From Paracoccus nototheniae (GTDB taxonomy: Bacteria > Pseudomonadota > Alphaproteobacteria > Rhodobacterales > Rhodobacteraceae): 64,000 nucleotides of DNA. A program made the translations under genes and the position numbers. The notes under the pieces are model-generated. The model saw nothing but the letters and a program-made list of their open reading frames with translations, ran no database searches and was not told the origin of the DNA. Positions 32,676 through 40,351 of this stretch are shown piece by piece; positions within the stretch are counted from its first letter, which is position 1; each line of letters opens with the position of its first letter. Where the stretch lies: positions 1-64,000 of the forward strand of contig NZ_RQRT01000004.1 of NCBI RefSeq assembly GCF_004335005.1. The letters are read 5' to 3'.

Positions 32676-34466
32676 TCAATGTCGAGATCCGGCCCTTGCG
32701 GCCGAGGTCAGGACCACCTGACGGGGGCTGCCCGCCGGGCCGGCATGACCCTGCGCCAGCCGGAAGGCCAGCGTCAGGGAATAGGCGCCGTCTTCCTCGG
32801 TGGTGTCGATATCGCCTTCCAGCTGCATCGCAAAGGCCTCGATCAGCTGGCTGCCAAGGCCCGTCCCCCCGGCAGCGCCGCCCGGACCAGTGGAATTCAC
32901 CACGCTGAGCAGGCCCTTGCCCGGCTCCGGCGTGGTCAGCGAGACGCGGACCCAGGGGCGGCCCCCGCCACGGGTCATGCCCGCATATTTCACGGCATTC
33001 GTAAAGGCTTCGGTCGCAAGCAGGGTCAGCGGCACGGCCTGATCGGGCAGCATGGTCAGCGGTTGGATATCGACATCGACCTGCAGATCCCGCCCGGCCC
33101 CCTGCGTGGCCCCGGTCAGCTGCGCGATGATATCCATGATCAGCCGGTCGGCATGGACCGCATCCAGCTGTTCGGCCTGATAGAGGTTGCGATAGATCGT
33201 CGCCAGCGCCGCGACCCGGTCCTGAACCGACCGCAGCACCCGCTTGGCGTCGGGATCGTCGATCAGCCGGCTTTGCATGTTGATGATCGAGGCGATCAAC
33301 TGCAGGTTGTTCTTGACCCGGTGATGGACCTCTTTCAGCAGGACCGTCTTTTCGGCAACGGCCTGTTCCATCGCCTCTTCGTCACGGATCAGGATGCGGG
33401 CCATGTTGTGGAATGTCTGGCTGACATCGGCGATCTCGGTCGGGGCATCTTCCAGCACCGGGGGGGCAGTGTCGCGGTTGCCGATGGCAAAGCGGCGCAT
33501 CTGGCCGCGCAGCACGGTGATATGGCGCAGAACAAGCCGGAAGACCGCGAAATAGGCCACCGCCAGCGACACGACCCACAGCGCGGCGGGCAGCAGCACG
33601 GCTCCAAAGCGCGACAGCTGGAACAGCCCGACCCCCGCGATGCTGGGGCTCCAGCTGCCCAAGGCATAGACCAGCCCCGGAACGACGGGGACGACCGTAA
33701 AGACCCGGAATTCGCCATTGTTGGCGGTGGCGCGGAAGGTCACCTCTTCATCGCCGGCCAGACTGGCCAGCGTCACGTCGCGCGGCAGCAGATCGACCGG
33801 ATCGCCGCCAGGCGCATCATCGGCGATCAGCACCCGACCGGCATGGTTGAAGGTCAGGATGCGCGCGCCTTCGGTCCCCAGATCCAGCGCATGGGTGGAT
33901 CGCAGCAGTTCCTGCGTCAGCGACAGGGTGGTCAGACCCAGAAGTTCCCGGTCGCGGTACAAAGGCTGCAGCACGACGATCACCGGCTGGCCGCTGACCG
34001 GACCCCGCGCCAGCGAAGTGACGGTGGTCTTGGGCGTCGCCATCAGATCGGAAATCAGGGTGCTTTCGGTCAGATCCAGCGTCGGGGCATCCGCATCGGC
34101 GGACTGGCATTGCACCCGGCCATCGACCGGGATGAAGATCGCATGACGATAGGTGCCGCTGCGCTGCACGAAATTGCGCAACAGATCCGAACAGGCCTCG
34201 GGGCGGTCCAGACTGTCCAGAATGGCGGGCCCCAAGGCATCCGCCGACCCAAGCGCGCTTTGCAACAGCGCCCGTTCACCCGCCGCAGCCGAGGCCGTGC
34301 GGCCCAGCAGCGCGATTTCGGCGCTGCGTTCCGCCTCTCGTGACAGATGCAGGTTCTGAACCAGCGAGATCAATCCGATGGGCAGGATTGCGACCGACAA
34401 CAGCATCCCGAGGCGGAATCCGAGACGGCGGGTAAATTCCATCCGTTCGGTGATCCGCCTCAGCAC
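32676..34466 (-). CDS. HWE/HisKA_2 sensor histidine kinase (PhyK-like)
   Basis: 596 aa from GTG 34466 (ATG 34442 is the alternative). Two membrane helices (about residues 20-40 and 285-310) flank a ~240-residue periplasmic sensor, then a HAMP-like linker, and the HisKA_2 H-box LLKEVHHRVKNNLQLIASII (His about 408) that marks the HWE/HK-family; ATPase motifs LATEAFTNAVKYAG and GTGLGSQLIEAFA. Such kinases phosphorylate PhyR in the general stress response. It starts 9 bp after the ecfG stop, so it is in the nepR-ecfG operon, matching the known PhyR-NepR-EcfG-kinase arrangement. Stimulus is unknown. Confidence 0.88.
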   Translation of the reverse strand: MLRRITERMEFTRRLGFRLGMLLSVAILPIGLISLVQNLHLSREAERSAEIALLGRTASAAAGERALLQSALGSADALGPAILDSLDRPEACSDLLRNFVQRSGTYRHAIFIPVDGRVQCQSADADAPTLDLTESTLISDLMATPKTTVTSLARGPVSGQPVIVVLQPLYRDRELLGLTTLSLTQELLRSTHALDLGTEGARILTFNHAGRVLIADDAPGGDPVDLLPRDVTLASLAGDEEVTFRATANNGEFRVFTVVPVVPGLVYALGSWSPSIAGVGLFQLSRFGAVLLPAALWVVSLAVAYFAVFRLVLRHITVLRGQMRRFAIGNRDTAPPVLEDAPTEIADVSQTFHNMARILIRDEEAMEQAVAEKTVLLKEVHHRVKNNLQLIASIINMQSRLIDDPDAKRVLRSVQDRVAALATIYRNLYQAEQLDAVHADRLIMDIIAQLTGATQGAGRDLQVDVDIQPLTMLPDQAVPLTLLATEAFTNAVKYAGMTRGGGRPWVRVSLTTPEPGKGLLSVVNSTGPGGAAGGTGLGSQLIEAFAMQLEGDIDTTEEDGAYSLTLAFRLAQGHAGPAGSPRQVVLTSAARAGSRH

Positions 34467-34475
34467 CGGCCAGCC

Positions 34476-35042
34476 TCAGCGCGAGCTGTAGTTGTTCTGG
34501 GCCATCACGGCGAGGGTCGCCTGATCGGTCATGTTCAGTTCCTCGCCCTGTTCCAGATGCAACAGTTCGGCCAGCTTGCGTCTGCCCCGGTTGGCCCGCG
34601 ACTTGACGGTTCCGACGGCCACGCCGGTCATCTCTGCAGCCTCTTCGTAGGAAAAACCCGAGGCGCCCACAAGGATCAGCGCCTCTCGCTGTTCGTCGGG
34701 CAGCTTCTGGAAAGCGGTCCGGAAGTCGCGCAGCGCCAGGCGTCCGTCATGATCGGGACGGGTCGCCTGCCTAGCCGCGTGGATGCCGTCGCTGTCGCTG
34801 ACCTCGCGTTTGGTCTTGCGGCGCGAGGAATAGAACGTGTTGCGCAAAATCGTGAACAGCCAGGCCCGCAGGTTCGTGCCCGCCTGAAACTTGTCCATGT
34901 TCGTCCATGCCTTGACGATGGTGTCCTGCACCAGATCGTCGGCTGCCGCGCCTTCGCGGGTCAGCGACAGGGCAAAGGCCCGCAATGCCGGCAGATGATC
35001 GACCAGCTGATCGCGGGGATGGACCGTGGGGGATTGGGTCAT
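34476..35042 (-). CDS. ecfG: General stress response ECF sigma factor EcfG
   Basis: 188 aa. Sigma region 2 (about residues 20-85) with DDLVQDTIVKAWTNMDKFQ and LRAWLFTILRNTFYSSRRK, sigma region 4 (about 120-175) with LPDEQREALILVGASGFSYE and TVKSRANRGRRKLAELL. Charged REVSDSDG linker. This is the EcfG (ECF15) pattern that is held inactive by NepR and released by phosphorylated PhyR. nepR lies 56 bp upstream and phyR is divergent, as expected. No stop-overlap, but close spacing with the kinase gene. Confidence 0.94.
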   Translation of the reverse strand: MTQSPTVHPRDQLVDHLPALRAFALSLTREGAAADDLVQDTIVKAWTNMDKFQAGTNLRAWLFTILRNTFYSSRRKTKREVSDSDGIHAARQATRPDHDGRLALRDFRTAFQKLPDEQREALILVGASGFSYEEAAEMTGVAVGTVKSRANRGRRKLAELLHLEQGEELNMTDQATLAVMAQNNYSSR

Positions 35043-35098
35043 GGGACTGTTTTACCGGATTGCAGGCGCAAAAAGAAGGGTGCTGACCGGAAGGCGGA

Positions 35099-35245
35099 TC
35101 ATTCCTGATCCTTCAACTTCTTCAGCAGATCAAGGAACCTGTCCGGAATCTGATCCGTCGCGTCCTGTTCGTAAACCCGCTTGAGGTTCTCATCGATCTG
35201 TTTTTCCACTGCCGCTCTCCGGCGATCATCTCGCTTAGGTGTCAT
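35099..35245 (-). CDS. nepR: Anti-sigma factor NepR
   Basis: 48 aa, very short but typical of NepR. It has the conserved core KQIDENLKRVYEQDATDQIP (about residues 16-35) then DRFLDLLKKLKDQE. NepR binds EcfG in unstressed cells; PhyR~P competes by its sigma-like domain. ATG 35245 was chosen because upstream residues of the longer reading are not NepR-like. First gene of the operon, divergent from phyR, with a candidate EcfG-type promoter just upstream. Confidence 0.92.
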   Translation of the reverse strand: MTPKRDDRRRAAVEKQIDENLKRVYEQDATDQIPDRFLDLLKKLKDQE

Positions 35246-35284
35246 ATTCGTGTTAGTCCCGACAAACTTGTGCGCACAGCATGC

Positions 35285-35310
35285 AACCGATTGGCGGTTC
35301 CGTTGGTTCC
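35285..35310 (-). promoter_or_regulatory. Candidate EcfG-dependent promoter of nepR-ecfG
   Basis: On the minus strand GGAAC (35306-35310) is followed after 16 bases by CGGTT (35285-35289), close to the EcfG consensus GGAAC-N16-17-CGTT. A second GGAAC lies nine bases downstream. It sits 40 bases before the nepR ATG. The -10 has one extra G, so the match is imperfect. Confidence 0.5.
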
Positions 35311-35339
35311 TTGCAATATGCGAATAATGAGGATGTGTG

Positions 35340-36143
35340 ATGACTGTTGCCGATCTGGCCCAATCCATCGGGCGTGAGCTTCCGTTCCTGCGCCGCTACG
35401 CGCGCGCCCTGACCGGCAGCCAGCGTGCCGGGGACAACTATGCGGCCGCCACGCTGGAGGCGATTCTGACCGACCGCAGCGTGCTGGACGGCGAGGATGA
35501 TCTGCGCATCGCGCTGTTCAAGACCTTCCACGCGATCTGGCAAAGTTCCGGCCAGCCGGTCGAAGAGGCCGACATGACCGCCCGCGAACGCCGCGCGCAG
35601 GATCATCTGCGCGGCCTGACCCCCAATTCGCGCGAGGCCTTGCTGCTGCGCACCATCGAGGAGCTGCGCAGCGACCAGATCGCCCGCGTCATGCAGATCG
35701 ACGTGGCCGAAGCGGACGAACTGGTCCAAATCGCGCTGAGCGAGATGGGCAATTCGCTGCGGGGCAAGGTCATGGTGATCGAGGATGAGATGATCATCGC
35801 GATGGACCTCAAGGGCATCGTGCAGGCCATGGGCCATGACGTGACCGGCGTCGCGCGCACCCATACAGCCGCGATCGAGCTGGCGGGCAAGCAGCGCCCC
35901 GACCTGATCCTGGCCGATATCCAGCTGGCCGACGGATCGTCGGGCGTGGATGCCGTCAACGAGCTGCTGGGCAGCATGGGCGACATCCCGGTCATCTTCA
36001 TCACCGCCTTCCCCGAACGGCTGCTGACGGGCGACCGTCCGGAACCGGCCTTCCTGATCTCCAAGCCGTATAGCGAGGAACAGGTGCGTTCGGCGGTCAG
36101 TCAGGCGATGTTCTTTGCCTCGACCGAGGGGCTGGAGGGCTGA
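35340..36143 (+). CDS. phyR: Anti-anti-sigma response regulator PhyR
   Basis: 267 aa. The N-terminal half is a sigma-like domain (about residues 1-130, with LPFLRRYARALTGSQRAGDN and LRGLTPNSREALLLRTIEEL) and the C-terminal half a receiver (about 140-260) with VMVIEDEMIIAMDLK, phospho-Asp in LILADIQLADGSSG, and LISKPYSEEQ. That inverted order defines PhyR. On phosphorylation it sequesters NepR and frees EcfG. ATG 35340 was preferred to GTG 35337. Divergent from nepR; together with the HWE kinase gene the complete module is present. Confidence 0.95.
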   Translation: MTVADLAQSIGRELPFLRRYARALTGSQRAGDNYAAATLEAILTDRSVLDGEDDLRIALFKTFHAIWQSSGQPVEEADMTARERRAQDHLRGLTPNSREALLLRTIEELRSDQIARVMQIDVAEADELVQIALSEMGNSLRGKVMVIEDEMIIAMDLKGIVQAMGHDVTGVARTHTAAIELAGKQRPDLILADIQLADGSSGVDAVNELLGSMGDIPVIFITAFPERLLTGDRPEPAFLISKPYSEEQVRSAVSQAMFFASTEGLEG

Positions 36144-36166
36144 GCCCATCCCGACCCGTTGATCCG

Positions 36167-36192
36167 AAAGGCGCCCTGCGGGGCGCCTTTTT
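36167..36192. terminator. Bidirectional terminator between phyR and the BrkB-type gene
   Basis: AAAGGCGCCC-TGCG-GGGCGCCTTT followed by TT on the plus strand and by AAAGG complement on the minus strand; a perfect 10-bp stem between convergent genes. Confidence 0.88.
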
Positions 36193-37085
36193 CATTTGGC
36201 CTTGCCCGATGCCAGTTCGGTAAAGCCGCGCCGCGCCTCGCGTGCGGCCCTCAGGCGGCGGCGGCGCGCCAGTTCGACGTTGATCAAGGCCCCCAGCAGG
36301 ACCGAGAACCCCGCCAGATAGAACCACATCAGCAGCGCCACGACCGTCCCGATCGAGCCATAGATCCGGTTATAGCTGTTGAAGCTGCCCAGATAGGCCG
36401 AGAAGGCGATGGATCCCGCCGACCACAGGACGGCGGCGAACAGCGCGCCCCAGGTGAAGATCGGCGTCCGGGGCGTCTTGACGTTGGGGCCATAGCGATA
36501 CAGCACCCCGATGGTCAGGATGACCAGCAGGAACATCCCCGCCCAAGGCAGCACCGTCAGCAAGGATGACCGGAAGGGTGCAAAGACCATGAAATTCAGC
36601 ACCACCGGCACCACAACGATGGTCGCCAGCCCGGCCAGCGAGATCCCCACGATCACCAGCGTCAGCAGATAGGCCAGCAGAAAGCCGAAGATCGTGGAAT
36701 GCGCCCGCACCCCATAGGCCGCGTTCAGGCCCCGGATCAGCGCGTCGACCCCGGCCCGCGCCGCGATCGTCGCGATCAGGAAGGACACGAAGGATGTCCA
36801 GCCGACCGAGGTCTGGCCGTTATCGGTCAGGTTCGTGACCTGATCATCGACGATATCGGACGCCCCTGCGGGCAGGAATTCATGCGCCACATCCAGATAA
36901 GTCAGCACGACAAGGGGATCGAACCACAGGCTCCACAATGCGATGATGGCGGCAAGGCCGGGAAAGACCGCGAACATCGCATAAAAGGCAACCCCTGCGG
37001 CAATCAGGGTCATATGGGTCTTGTCCATCCGTTCGAAGATGGCGCCCCAGAACGATCCGAATTCGCGCAACCAGTCCAGCATCAT
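36192..37085 (-). CDS. YihY/BrkB family membrane protein
   Basis: 297 aa from ATG 37085 (a GTG at 37094 would add three residues). Six hydrophobic helices, with the family motifs GVAFYAMFAVFPGLAAIIAL, AYGVRAHSTIFGF and the final NRIYGSIGTVVALLMWFYLA. The family was once called ribonuclease BN in error and then virulence factor BrkB; its members are membrane proteins of unknown, possibly efflux-related, role. Charged tail (ARRRRLRAAREARRGF). Transcribed convergently with phyR, and upstream of it lies dnaQ on the same strand. Confidence 0.9.
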   Translation of the reverse strand: MMLDWLREFGSFWGAIFERMDKTHMTLIAAGVAFYAMFAVFPGLAAIIALWSLWFDPLVVLTYLDVAHEFLPAGASDIVDDQVTNLTDNGQTSVGWTSFVSFLIATIAARAGVDALIRGLNAAYGVRAHSTIFGFLLAYLLTLVIVGISLAGLATIVVVPVVLNFMVFAPFRSSLLTVLPWAGMFLLVILTIGVLYRYGPNVKTPRTPIFTWGALFAAVLWSAGSIAFSAYLGSFNSYNRIYGSIGTVVALLMWFYLAGFSVLLGALINVELARRRRLRAAREARRGFTELASGKAK

Positions 37086-37142
37086 GCCCCACACCGCTTT
37101 GATCCAGCATGAGGCGCGACCGCCCGTCGCGCAAGGCCGCCG

Positions 37143-37850
37143 TCAGGGTGCGACAAATCGCGTCCAGACGGCCTGTTCGCCAAGACCCGCCACGAATTCG
37201 GCATGCGCCTGTGCCTCGGCCCCGGTCAGGCGGGGCGGCAGGGGGCGCGGACGGGCCGCGCGAGGCTGGATCTGGCCGTCCGCGCCACGGGTTTCACTGT
37301 CCGCCGATGCGGGTCGGTCCAGCACCAGATCGGGCTGGCGGCCGCCGATCAGCTCCAGATACACCTCGGCCAGCAATTCGCTGTCCAGCAGGGCACCGTG
37401 CAGATCCCGACCGCCATTGTCCACGCCGAAGCGGCGGCAGAGCGCATCCAGCGATGCCGGAGAGCCGGGGAATTTCTCTCGCGCCAGCATCAGCGTATCC
37501 AGCGCCCGTGACCAGGGCAGGACCGGATGACCTGCGCGTTTCAGTTCGGCATTCAGGAATTTCATGTCGAAGCTGGCATTATGGATGACCAGTTTCGCAT
37601 CCGGCCCGATGAAATCGATGAAATCGCGGGCGATAGCCGCGAATTTCGGCTTGCCGCGCAGGAAATCGTCACCCAGCCCGTGAACGTCGAACGCTTCTTT
37701 CGGCATCGGGCGTTCGGGGTCGATATAGACGTGAAAGGTTTGCCCGGTGGGCAGGTGGTTGAACAGCTCCAGCGCGCCGATCTCGACGATGCGGTCGGCG
37801 CCTTCGGCGTCGAAGCCGGTGGTTTCGGTGTCCAGAACGATCTCACGCAT
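37143..37850 (-). CDS. dnaQ: DNA polymerase III epsilon subunit (proofreading 3'-5' exonuclease)
   Basis: 235 aa. DEDDh exonuclease motifs: Exo I LDTETTGFD, Exo II VIHNASFDMKFLN and Exo III LHGALLDSELLAEVYLEL (His and Asp). The C-terminal ~50 residues after the exonuclease would contact the alpha subunit. It removes mismatched bases during replication. Overlaps coaE by 8 bp; dnaQ-coaE-aroE is a conserved alphaproteobacterial operon that often lies next to the origin, as here. Confidence 0.95.
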   Translation of the reverse strand: MREIVLDTETTGFDAEGADRIVEIGALELFNHLPTGQTFHVYIDPERPMPKEAFDVHGLGDDFLRGKPKFAAIARDFIDFIGPDAKLVIHNASFDMKFLNAELKRAGHPVLPWSRALDTLMLAREKFPGSPASLDALCRRFGVDNGGRDLHGALLDSELLAEVYLELIGGRQPDLVLDRPASADSETRGADGQIQPRAARPRPLPPRLTGAEAQAHAEFVAGLGEQAVWTRFVAP

Positions 37851-38430
37851 GGGGCAGAACCTCTTTCACGATGCGGGCGACGGCGGCGCGGGCGCTGTCC
37901 GGGCTGTCGGTCGGAATGATCCAGTCGGCACGGGCGCGCTTTTCCACATCCGGCATCTGCCGCGCAAGGATCATCTGCAGCATGGCAGGCGTCATGCCGG
38001 GTCGGGCCAGCACCCGCGCCGCCTGCGTGGCGGCATCGGTGGAGACGACCGCGACCCCGTCCAGATCCGGCGCGCTGGCGCTTTCGAACAGCAGCGGGAT
38101 GTCCAGAACGACCAGAGGCCGGTCGGCATGGCGGATCAGAAAGTCCTGACGGTCCTGCGCCACCAGCGGATGGACCAGCGCCTCCAGCCGGGCGAGGGCG
38201 CCGGGATCGGCGGCCAGCGCGGCTTTCAGCCCCGCGCGGTCGATGCCGCCATCCTTCAGCGCGGTCGGAAAGGCCTGTGCCACGGGTGCCACGGCGCCGC
38301 CGCCGGGGGCATAAAGACGATGCACCGCCTGATCGGCATCCCAGACCGGATGGCCCAGATCGCGGAACATCTGCGCGGTCGTGGATTTGCCCATGCCGAT
38401 GCTGCCCGTCAGGCCAAGCCGAAAGCTCAT
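37843..38430 (-). CDS. coaE: Dephospho-CoA kinase
   Basis: 195 aa. P-loop GLTGSIGMGKSTTAQMF at the N-terminus, conserved WDADQAVHRLY (CoA-binding) and LVHPLVAQDRQDF, and lid residue region VLDIPLLFESA. Catalyses the final phosphorylation in CoA biosynthesis. Overlaps aroE (4 bp) upstream and dnaQ downstream, so it is transcribed with both. Confidence 0.95.
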   Translation of the reverse strand: MSFRLGLTGSIGMGKSTTAQMFRDLGHPVWDADQAVHRLYAPGGGAVAPVAQAFPTALKDGGIDRAGLKAALAADPGALARLEALVHPLVAQDRQDFLIRHADRPLVVLDIPLLFESASAPDLDGVAVVSTDAATQAARVLARPGMTPAMLQMILARQMPDVEKRARADWIIPTDSPDSARAAVARIVKEVLPHA

Positions 38431-39293
38431 CCCAGGGCGACCCTGCGGGCTTCGTCGTCAATCTCGGGGCGCTGGCCAAACCAGCGTTCAAAGCCGGGCG
38501 CCGCCTGATGCAGCAACATGCCCAGACCATCGACGATCCGGCAGCCGCGCGCCTGCGCCTCGGCCAGAAAAGGGGTCATCAGGGGCGTATAGACCAGATC
38601 GGTGACCAGAGCATTGGGCGACAGCGCATCCATGGGCACGCGCAGGGGCTGTTTCCCCTGCATCCCAAGCGAGGTGGCGTTGACGACCGTGGTCGCGCCT
38701 TCCAGCATGTTGCCGACCTGCGCCCAGTCATAGACGACCAGCCGCGCGCCGAATTCCGCCCTGATCTGTTCAGCCCGCAGACGGGTGCGGTTGGTTATGC
38801 GCAATTCCTTGACGCCGCTGTCCAAAAGCGAGGCGACCACGGCCCGCGCCGCCCCGCCTGCCCCGATCAGCGCCGCCGGGCCCAGATCGGGCTGCCAGTC
38901 GGGCGCATATTGCCGCAGATTGGCGATGAACCCATAGCCGTCGGTATTGTCGGCATGGATCTTGCCGTCCGGACGAAAGATCAGCGTGTTCGCCGCCCCG
39001 ATCAGCGCGGCGCGATCGGTGACGGTATCGGCCAGCGTCAGCACGGCCTCTTTATGCGGGATGGTGACATTGGCGCCGACGAAACCCGCGCGCGGCAGGA
39101 TGCGCAGCACCTCGGCCAGATGTTCGGGCATGACCGGCAGCGGGACGTAATGGCCTGGCAGGCCATAACGCGCCAGCCAATGAGCGTGCAGACGGGGTGA
39201 ACGGGAATGCGCGATGGGCATGCCGATCACCCCGGCAAGCGGCGCGTGGATTATCTGGCTGGCTGGCAGGTCGTCTGGCATGGGCATGTTCAT
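38427..39293 (-). CDS. aroE: Shikimate dehydrogenase
   Basis: 288 aa. Substrate-binding domain with GMPIAHSRSPRLHAHWLARY and the catalytic Lys in NVTIPHKEAV; Asp partner in NTDGYGF; NADP-binding domain with ALIGAGGAARAVVASLLDSG and NRTRLRAEQ. Reduces 3-dehydroshikimate to shikimate in aromatic amino acid synthesis. ATG 39293 gives the normal start; ATG 39287 is possible. Its upstream region is the putative replication origin, so its promoter lies within the DnaA-box cluster. Confidence 0.95.
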   Translation of the reverse strand: MNMPMPDDLPASQIIHAPLAGVIGMPIAHSRSPRLHAHWLARYGLPGHYVPLPVMPEHLAEVLRILPRAGFVGANVTIPHKEAVLTLADTVTDRAALIGAANTLIFRPDGKIHADNTDGYGFIANLRQYAPDWQPDLGPAALIGAGGAARAVVASLLDSGVKELRITNRTRLRAEQIRAEFGARLVVYDWAQVGNMLEGATTVVNATSLGMQGKQPLRVPMDALSPNALVTDLVYTPLMTPFLAEAQARGCRIVDGLGMLLHQAAPGFERWFGQRPEIDDEARRVALG

Positions 39294-39397
39294 CGCTGAC
39301 CGTTTCAGATCACAGAGTAAGGGCAGGCCGCGCGGGGCGAAAGCCCTGACCGGCCACATGCAGCATTTGCTGTGGCTGGGACGGCGCAGGTGCGGCC

Positions 39398-39760
39398 TGT
39401 GGACAAAAGCCGGGGGAATCGGGGCGGGGCCTGAAGACAACCCGCGTCAAGCCCTGACAGCCGCAAACTTTGCCCTGGAACGGAGCCGGAACGAGGATGG
39501 GTTGCGCACAGGTGGACAACCGGGCGCGGCACGGCGGGCCTTCTGTGGGCAAGTTTGGCACGGGACTCTTATCCGCAAACTTATCCACATTTCACCGCTT
39601 TGTTTACAAACATTTTTCAGGCTCTGTCATGGGTTCCGCACATCCTTGTCCACAGTGGGCGATTCTGAGGAAATCCCGGTGGGTAGAGTCCACATCCTTG
39701 TGTCCACAGGCCCTACTACAACAACATTCCTTTCTCTCTTCTTTCTATTTAAGTGGGGAA
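39398..39760. other. Probable chromosomal replication origin (oriC) with DnaA boxes
   Basis: The ~480-bp gap between aroE and hemJ has no credible gene but holds a cluster of DnaA-box-like nonamers: a perfect TTATCCACA at 39581-39589, TTATCCGCA at 39569-39577, TTGTCCACA at 39646-39654, its reverse complement at 39398-39406, and weaker copies near 39512, 39544 and 39697. An AT-rich stretch (39715-39750, TACAACAACATTCC then a CT-run) at the right end could be the unwinding element. A TTTACAAACATTTTTC stretch follows the perfect box. The flanks (aroE-coaE-dnaQ on one side, hemJ-rho-mnmE-mnmG-rsmG-parAB on the other) are the usual origin neighbours. Confidence 0.78.
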
Positions 39761-39777
39761 GACGGAAAGGAACCGCG

Positions 39778-40224
39778 ATGTTCGACGGATTGGCGCTGAT
39801 CTATCCCTATGTGAAGGCATTCCATGTGATGGCGGTCATCTCGTGGATGGCGGGCCTGTTCTATCTGCCCAGATTGTTCGTCTATCACGCCGAACGCGGG
39901 GCCAGCGGGTCCGAACCGGTCAGCAGCTTCGTGATCATGGAAGACAAGCTGCTGCGCGTGATCATGCGCCCGGCGATGATCGCGACCTGGATCAGCGGGC
40001 TGTCGCTGGTGCTGACGCCGGGGATCGTCAGCTGGTCGATGACCTGGCCTTGGGTCAAGGCCGTCTGCGTGATCGCGATGACCGTGTTTCACATGTGGTG
40101 CGCGGCCGAACGGCGGCGTCTGGCGGCCGGATCGGCGCAGACCGGGCGGCGATATCGCATGATGAACGAGGTTCCGACCCTGCTGATGGTGGGGATTGTC
40201 ACCTCGGTGATCGTCAAGTTCTGA
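39778..40224 (+). CDS. hemJ: Protoporphyrinogen IX oxidase HemJ
   Basis: 148 aa with four membrane helices. Conserved N-terminal YPYVKAFHVMAVISWMAGLF with the heme-ligand His, then LPRLFVYHAERG; later WVKAVCVIAMTVFHMW and MNEVPTLLMVGIV. HemJ oxidises protoporphyrinogen IX to protoporphyrin IX in heme synthesis in many alphaproteobacteria. AGGAACCGCG precedes ATG 39778, which decides the start; the frame is open further upstream through the origin region by chance. Downstream is rho. Confidence 0.94.
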   Translation: MFDGLALIYPYVKAFHVMAVISWMAGLFYLPRLFVYHAERGASGSEPVSSFVIMEDKLLRVIMRPAMIATWISGLSLVLTPGIVSWSMTWPWVKAVCVIAMTVFHMWCAAERRRLAAGSAQTGRRYRMMNEVPTLLMVGIVTSVIVKF

Positions 40225-40291
40225 TCGAAAAGATTGACTCGAGGGGGCGGGCGGCTTATTTGCGCCCCAACCCCGGCCGTCCGGTACGGGA

Positions 40292-40300
40292 TTTTCCACA
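40292..40300 (+). promoter_or_regulatory. Additional DnaA-box-like site between hemJ and rho
   Basis: TTTTCCACA matches the relaxed E. coli DnaA consensus TTWTNCACA. It lies 500 bp outside the main cluster, within the rho leader. Confidence 0.4.
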
Positions 40301-40351
40301 CACAACGTCTTGTCCGCCCGATCTGTCGCGCGGCCGAAAGTATTTGCCAAG

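Noticed and set aside
39214-39777. Open reading frame running through the origin region into hemJ
   Set aside because: Open by chance; HemJ has its own ribosome binding site at ATG 39778 and the upstream residues are not HemJ-like.
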